From contig DGSP01000039.1 of assembly GCA_002393555.1 (NCBI GenBank), positions 1 to 38,682 on the forward strand: a stretch of DNA of 38,682 nucleotides. The letters are read 5' to 3'. The translations under genes were made by a program, and so were the position numbers. Of this stretch, positions 33,840 to 38,682 are shown in pieces. Numbering within the stretch: the first letter of the stretch is position 1; every line of letters starts with the position of its first letter. This DNA is from Prevotellaceae bacterium UBA4359. Its GTDB lineage: Bacteria > Bacteroidota > Bacteroidia > Bacteroidales > Bacteroidaceae. The notes beneath the pieces were generated by a model. That model did no database searches. It was given only the letters and a program-made list of their open reading frames with translations, and was not told where the DNA came from.

Positions 33840-34517
33840 TCAACCGTTTCCGTAGTTGCGCTGTCCGAAGATGGTGGTGCCGATGCGTACCATCGTGCTG
33901 CCATGTTCTTGGGCTATGAGGTAGTCGCCGCTCATGCCCATGGAGATTTCTCTGAAGGCGGGTTCTGTGGCAAAGAAGCGTTCTTTTGCGGTGGCGAAGA
34001 GTTGGCTGACGGTGTCGAACTCGCGGGCTATCTGTGCGGTGTCGTCGGTGTTGGTGGCCATGGCCATCAAACCCGCCAGGCGCACGTGCTGCAGGGTTTT
34101 CCATTCTTCGGTTGCCAGCATGTCGAGCAGTTCGTCGGGGGTGAATCCGAACTTGGTTTCTTCCTTGGCTACATGCACCTGCAGCAACACGTCCACCACC
34201 CTGTCGGCTTTTGCTGCCTGCTTGTCGATTTCCCGGAGCAGTTTCACGGAATCGACGGAGTGGATGAGGCTGATGAACGGGGCGATATATTTCACTTTGT
34301 TTGTCTGAAGGTGTCCGATGAAGTGCCACTCGATGTCTTTGGGCAGTGTTTCCTGCTTGGCCACCAGTTCCTGCACATGGCTTTCGCCAAAGATGCGCTG
34401 GCCTGCATCGTAGGCTTCCTGAAGTGCCTCGGTGGGGTGGAACTTTGACACTGCCACGAGGCGCACACCGGGCTTGAGGGTGGCTTTCACCTGCTGCAAT
34501 TTCTCTGTTATCATCAT
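33840..34517 (-). CDS. yggS: YggS/PLPBP pyridoxal phosphate homeostasis protein
   Basis: A 225-residue member of the YggS (PROSC) family, which binds pyridoxal 5-phosphate and balances B6 and amino-acid pools. The cofactor lysine is K25 in LVAVSKFHP. FGESHVQEL, WHFIGHLQTNKVKYI and SMGMSGDYLIAQEHGSTMVRIG are family signatures. The start ATG at 34517 overlaps the TGA of the DUF4494 gene; a second ATG follows immediately. This is housekeeping sequence and marks the end of the accessory region. Confidence 0.95.
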   Translation of the reverse strand: MMITEKLQQVKATLKPGVRLVAVSKFHPTEALQEAYDAGQRIFGESHVQELVAKQETLPKDIEWHFIGHLQTNKVKYIAPFISLIHSVDSVKLLREIDKQAAKADRVVDVLLQVHVAKEETKFGFTPDELLDMLATEEWKTLQHVRLAGLMAMATNTDDTAQIAREFDTVSQLFATAKERFFATEPAFREISMGMSGDYLIAQEHGSTMVRIGTTIFGQRNYGNG

Positions 34518-35005
34518 GCTTCGTATTCTGGTTTGGCGGCTGCCTCGCCGTCCTCTTTCTTTTCGCGGGCCACATAGCGGAAGACGTCCATGAGTTTTGT
34601 CTCCTGCACGGAGGCGATGCGGTAGTCCATGAGTGAGCCTTTCATGCCCTTGTCGAAGTTCTCCACTGCCTCGTGGAAGGTGCCGGCCTGCACCAGCATG
34701 TTGTTGGCAATCTCTTTCTCTGTCTGTGTCTTCTCGTCGATGGTGATGAAGAGGCAGCGCACCTTGTACCACTTGTCGGCCACGTCGCTGTCGGAGGGGA
34801 AGATTTCGGCATACTTCACGCGCTTGATGTCCGTCACGTCGAGGTTGCCGCTTGTGTAGGGTTTCACCTCTTCGATGATGCGCGACTCGGCTTCGGTGAA
34901 GTTGAGTGCATCGACCAGATAGACAAAGGTCTGAGGCTTTGTGGTGCCGTCGTCCTGCATCACGTCCATTTTCACTTTACATTCAAACCAACTATTGATT
35001 TCCAT
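34514..35005 (-). CDS. DUF4494 family protein
   Basis: A 163-residue protein of the Bacteroidales DUF4494 family, function unknown. It starts MEINSWFECKVKMDVMQDDG and contains the conserved YLVDALNFTEAESRI and FITIDEKTQTEKEI segments. It has no signal peptide or membrane helix. It overlaps yggS by four bases, so the two are translated together. A minus-strand promoter lies just upstream. The Ala/Glu-rich end is normal for the family. Confidence 0.85.
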   Translation of the reverse strand: MEINSWFECKVKMDVMQDDGTTKPQTFVYLVDALNFTEAESRIIEEVKPYTSGNLDVTDIKRVKYAEIFPSDSDVADKWYKVRCLFITIDEKTQTEKEIANNMLVQAGTFHEAVENFDKGMKGSLMDYRIASVQETKLMDVFRYVAREKKEDGEAAAKPEYEA

Positions 35006-35041
35006 TGTTTTGTTTCATTTTTTAGATGGATAACTGTAGTG

Positions 35042-35073
35042 CAAAGGTAAGGATTTTTCTTTGTTTTTTCCAA
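35042..35073 (-). promoter_or_regulatory. Promoter of the DUF4494-yggS-crp operon
   Basis: Minus-strand TTGG (35073-35070), a 20-base spacer and TACCTTTG (35049-35042), 37 bases before the DUF4494 ATG. Confidence 0.65.
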
Positions 35074-35121
35074 CATTTCCAACCATGTCTTTGCAGAAAT
35101 CCGACACTTTTTCTTGATTTC

Positions 35122-35153
35122 TTTGGATGACTGGCCTTTTTCCCTTACCTTTG
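35122..35153 (+). promoter_or_regulatory. Promoter of the secreted BNR/LamG gene
   Basis: TTTG (35122-35125), a 20-base spacer and TACCTTTG (35146-35153). TTAACCTA appears later in the leader, about 20 bases before the ATG. Confidence 0.65.
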
Positions 35154-35207
35154 TAGGCAGAAACTGAAACACATGCAACATTATTAACCTATTCAAACTG
35201 ACAAGAC

Positions 35208-38200
35208 ATGAAGAAAAACCGAAGCGGCAATTCCTTGCTGCGAAAGTCACTCATGGTCCTACTGCTGACGCTGTCGGCATGGGGCAGTGCGCTGGCACAA
35301 GACTCCTACAGCGGCACCGTGGTGGCCGAGGAGGGTGCATGGTGCTGGTTTGCCGACCCGCGCGCCTTGCACTATGAGAACGCCGGAGGCACTATCAATG
35401 CCACCTACATTGGCTACATTGACGTACATGGCAACGTGAAGGCCACGCAGTATGACTGGCTGACGAAGCGGAAGACGGATGTGCTCATCCGCTCCTACTT
35501 CCAGCCCGACGACCACAACAACCCCACCTTTGTGGTGCTGCCCGACGAGCGTGTGATGATTTTCTACACACGCCACACGGACGAGCCTTGCATCTGGTAC
35601 CGCATCTCCAAGCGGCCAGGCGACATCACCGCGCTGGGTGAGGAGAAGCGGCTGGCCACGGCCAACAACACCACCTATCCGTCGCCTTTCATCCTGAGCG
35701 ACGACCCCAACCACATCTACCTGTGCTGGCGCGGCATCAACTGGCACCCCACCATCGCACGGCTTACCATGCCCGACGAGAACGACAACTGCCAGTTCGA
35801 CTTCGGGCCGAAGCAGATTGTGCAATCGACTGGCGCACGTCCATACGCCAAGTATCAGAGCAACGGAAAAGATAAAATTTATGTGAGTTACACCACGGGC
35901 CACCCCGACAACGAGATGCCCGACTGGCTCTACTTCAACGTCATCGACATCAACAAGGGCAACGGCCCCATCCTGCGCGACCTGAACGGCAAGCAACTCT
36001 CCATTATAAATAATGGTGTGTTCAATGTGAACAAGACTGACACCTACGCCAACAACTATCCTGCCACCATCGTCGATAAGACCGCCAACATCCGCAACTG
36101 GGTGTGGCAAATCACGCTGGACAAGGACGAGAACCCCGTCATCGCCTATCCACACATCGACGATGCCAAGACCACCCATGTCTATTGGTACGCCCGGTGG
36201 ACTGGCTCGGCATGGCGCAACACATGGGTGCAGTATGGCGGTCATGCTTTCCACCAGAACTGGAACTCGACCGAGCGGTGCTACAGCGGCGGCATGGCTA
36301 TCGACCCCGACCACATCAACGACCTCTATCTGTCCATCCCCACCAAGAACGGTGCCTACAACAAAGACGGCGTGTATGAAATCTGGAAATACACCATCGA
36401 CGATGACGGCAAGGTGGCTGGTTCGGAACAAATCACGAAGAACTCCACCAAGAACAACGTGCGTCCGTTCGTCATTCCAGGCTCCAAGAACTCGCCCATG
36501 CGTCTGGCTTGGATGAACGGCGACTACTACTACTGGATTGTAAAACAGGGCTACCCCTTGGGCTACCCCACCGGCATCCGTTGCGACTATGCATGGGAGG
36601 AGGAACTGACTGCCGAGGATGCCACTGCACCAAGAGCCGATTGCATCTGTCTGGGCAAGAACAAGGCCCTCAATCTGGGCATTGCCATGAACGAGGCTAA
36701 ATACAACGGCACCATCTTCACCATTGGCGAAGACTTCACCTATAGCCTCGACAACAACAACTATCCCGTCATCACCATCGGCAGCAAGACCTACAAGAGC
36801 CAGAACCGCCTGCTCACCTCCGACGACTGGGCCACCAAAAGCAGCGGAACCAGTGGCGACAATCACCCCACGAAAGTTGCGACATGGACGCTCTCGCTCA
36901 CCTACGACGGCTCCACTCTGACCACCTACCGCAACGGACTGGTCGATCAAGTGATTGAAGTGGAAAACCTGCAAGGCGGAACCGCCAATGCTGTGGGCGA
37001 AGGGTTCAACCACTCCATCGTCGTACAGTCGGACTTCTACGCATGCGCATCGCCCCAGACCGTGCAAAGCCTCATCGCCAACTTGCAGCAGGACATGCAG
37101 GAGGAACTGGGACGCGCTGCCCTACAATCCATCAACCTCAATGCAGAGACACACACAGACCTCGTGCTGCCCACCAATGTGCTGGGATTGGATGCCGTCT
37201 GGACTTCTTCTGACGAAAGCGCCATCACCTCCGACGGTGTGCTCATGCCGCTCAAGGCCGACAAGACCGTCTCCCTCACCGCCACCATCGGCGAGGAAAG
37301 CCGCACTTGGGAGGTGAAGGCCCTGGCTCGCGACATCGAGAAGAACCTGCTCTACTTGAAGGATGGACTCGACCTGACCAAGAACACGGCCTCGGGCTTC
37401 AGCACCAACACCTACGAGAAGGCTCCAGAAGGACTGCTCACCGACCTGCGCTCCTACACCTTCCTCACGACCATCAAGGCCAACAGCCTCACCAAGTCGC
37501 CCCGCATCTACGACTTCGGCTCAGCCAGCGGCAACAGCGTCTTCCTCCGTGCCAATCCCCTCTCGGCTGGCGTGAAATATAACGGCGGAACCACCACCAT
37601 GGTGCACAGCGCCACTCAACTCGCCACGGGCAAAGAATATAAACTGGCTGTCACCTACGATGCCGCCACACGCACCACCAAGATTTACATCGACGGTGAG
37701 GAGGCAGCCAGCGGCACAGCCAATCAGGTGGAAGCCTATCAGTTGGAGCAACTGGCCAGCGATGCGCGCAACTACATTGGCCGCACTCAGTGGTGGGACA
37801 CCAACGTGGCTGCCGACAACGTGGATTTTGTGGGCACCATCGATGGATTCAGAATGTACAACACTTGCCTCACCCGCAAGGAAATCTGCCAACTGCAAAG
37901 CCTCCCTTTTGAGCAAAAGGAGTTGCCCACCGCACTGGTGAACGGCGACTTCGAAGGCACTTACACCAAGCAGACGGGCAACGGAGTGAAAAGCGACCGC
38001 GCCATCTACGTGCCAGAAGGCTGGAGCGTGGACCGTGCCAACGGCGACGAGAACGACCTGACCGCCCTGAAGAGTGGCGACCTCTACTTCAGCAACTTCT
38101 TCGCCACCTTCCCCGCCCCCTCGGCCGACAGCAAGCAGACCTACTGGATTCGGCAGAACTGGGGCACACCCACACAGACCCTCTCGCAGGAAGTGCGTCT

Positions 38201-38603
38201 GCCCGAAGGGAAATATACCCTGACAATGGACCTCTGGAAGAGCGGCTTGGGTGGCGACGCCACGGTGAGCATCATCACCGAAGGAGGTGCCACCGTGAAG
38301 AGTCCCTCGCTCGACAACAAGGAAGCCTGGCAGCAGGTGAGCCTCCCATTCGAGAGCGACGGCGAAGCCTCCACCACCATCCAACTCGCTGCCATCCACA
38401 CCTCTGCCGGCTCAGCCAAAATCATCGGATTTGACAACGTGACACTTACGTTTGACACCAGCACAGGCATTCAGACCGTAAGCGACAACACTTCCACCCC
38501 AAAGAGCAACGATGCCCTCTACGACCTGAGTGGCCGCCGCCTCAACACCCTCCAGCCCCAGAAAGGCATCTACATCAAAGGAGGCCGCAAGGTGGTGATG
38601 TAG
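35208..38603 (+). CDS. Secreted BNR/LamG carbohydrate-active protein with C-terminal sorting tail
   Basis: A 1131-residue exported protein. A signal peptide is present (LLRKSLMVLLLTLSAWGSALAQ). Residues about 35-460 are a BNR_4-type propeller (WFADPRALHYENAGG, then YFQPDDHNNPTFVVLPDERV and YTRHTDEP), a fold used by some polysaccharide lyases and glycan-binding proteins. Residues about 715-905 form a LamG-like jellyroll (IYIDGEEAASG, IDGFRMYN). A carbohydrate-binding-like beta domain follows (VNGDFEGTY to GFDNVTLTF). The tail YDLSGRRLNTLQPQKGIYIKGG is a type IX secretion-like sorting end. It probably acts on or binds a plant or host polysaccharide; the substrate is unknown. It is unrelated to the defence genes. 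Confidence 0.85.
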   Translation: MKKNRSGNSLLRKSLMVLLLTLSAWGSALAQDSYSGTVVAEEGAWCWFADPRALHYENAGGTINATYIGYIDVHGNVKATQYDWLTKRKTDVLIRSYFQPDDHNNPTFVVLPDERVMIFYTRHTDEPCIWYRISKRPGDITALGEEKRLATANNTTYPSPFILSDDPNHIYLCWRGINWHPTIARLTMPDENDNCQFDFGPKQIVQSTGARPYAKYQSNGKDKIYVSYTTGHPDNEMPDWLYFNVIDINKGNGPILRDLNGKQLSIINNGVFNVNKTDTYANNYPATIVDKTANIRNWVWQITLDKDENPVIAYPHIDDAKTTHVYWYARWTGSAWRNTWVQYGGHAFHQNWNSTERCYSGGMAIDPDHINDLYLSIPTKNGAYNKDGVYEIWKYTIDDDGKVAGSEQITKNSTKNNVRPFVIPGSKNSPMRLAWMNGDYYYWIVKQGYPLGYPTGIRCDYAWEEELTAEDATAPRADCICLGKNKALNLGIAMNEAKYNGTIFTIGEDFTYSLDNNNYPVITIGSKTYKSQNRLLTSDDWATKSSGTSGDNHPTKVATWTLSLTYDGSTLTTYRNGLVDQVIEVENLQGGTANAVGEGFNHSIVVQSDFYACASPQTVQSLIANLQQDMQEELGRAALQSINLNAETHTDLVLPTNVLGLDAVWTSSDESAITSDGVLMPLKADKTVSLTATIGEESRTWEVKALARDIEKNLLYLKDGLDLTKNTASGFSTNTYEKAPEGLLTDLRSYTFLTTIKANSLTKSPRIYDFGSASGNSVFLRANPLSAGVKYNGGTTTMVHSATQLATGKEYKLAVTYDAATRTTKIYIDGEEAASGTANQVEAYQLEQLASDARNYIGRTQWWDTNVAADNVDFVGTIDGFRMYNTCLTRKEICQLQSLPFEQKELPTALVNGDFEGTYTKQTGNGVKSDRAIYVPEGWSVDRANGDENDLTALKSGDLYFSNFFATFPAPSADSKQTYWIRQNWGTPTQTLSQEVRLPEGKYTLTMDLWKSGLGGDATVSIITEGGATVKSPSLDNKEAWQQVSLPFESDGEASTTIQLAAIHTSAGSAKIIGFDNVTLTFDTSTGIQTVSDNTSTPKSNDALYDLSGRRLNTLQPQKGIYIKGGRKVVM

Positions 38604-38682
38604 GGAGAACACTAAACGTTTTTCCGCATCGCTGATAGCATCATCAACTCATCGCAAAAACAGCGTACCCCTCGGCTACGGC

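Noticed and set aside
35259..37067. 602-codon minus-strand frame inside the BNR/LamG gene
   Set aside because: A shadow of a well-supported plus-strand gene with a signal peptide and domains; the product is Val/Gly/Asp-rich without motifs.

Overview
The window looks like a chromosomal segment of a Bacteroidota bacterium, most likely Prevotella-like. The main signs are repeated Bacteroidota-type promoters (TTTG, 19-20 nt, TAnnTTTG), a Bacteroidales-type DUF4494 gene, a secreted BNR/LamG protein ending in a short type IX secretion-like tail, and a type I-B (Cst/Tneap) CRISPR-Cas locus. I saw no rRNA or tRNA genes and no transposase.

Layout. (1) 1-3244: an inverted-repeat element, then a minus-strand replication pair: a CHC2/Toprim primase-like gene and a P4-type superfamily 3 helicase, separated by opposed G-rich/C-rich repeat blocks. 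This looks like the replication module of an integrated element. (2) 3245-10591: genes for a TIR-TM-WD40 protein with 14 almost identical 43-residue repeats, a TIR-TM-FG-GAP-like protein and a secreted BatD-VWA fusion, plus an unrecognised minus-strand gene. (3) 10901-21892: a tight five-gene operon encoding a SIR2-like/TIR protein, a STAND NTPase with one membrane segment and a large YD-repeat/PDZ-like ectodomain, a secreted paralogue of that ectodomain, a small membrane coiled-coil protein, and a CASTOR/TrkA-like channel with a C-terminal RyR domain. (4) 22224-33024: cas6-cas8b1-cas7-cas5-cas3-rhuM-cas4-cas1-cas2 and an array of 23 repeats and 22 spacers. A RhuM-family gene is coupled by 4-base overlaps to cas3 and cas4. 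(5) 33171-38603: ordinary chromosomal genes (Crp/Fnr regulator, YggS, DUF4494, a secreted BNR/LamG protein).

How the genes may work together. Three proteins in regions 2 and 3 share one plan: a cytosolic TIR or NTPase domain, a positively charged stop, a single membrane helix and a periplasmic repeat domain. This resembles a set of transmembrane sensors feeding TIR enzymes. Four transcripts in these regions start with the same promoter spacing followed by CTAACCTA, which suggests shared control. The five-gene operon is the best candidate for an undescribed conflict or stress system, and the rhuM-containing cas operon is the second. Function is inferred from domains only; nothing was tested by search or alignment.
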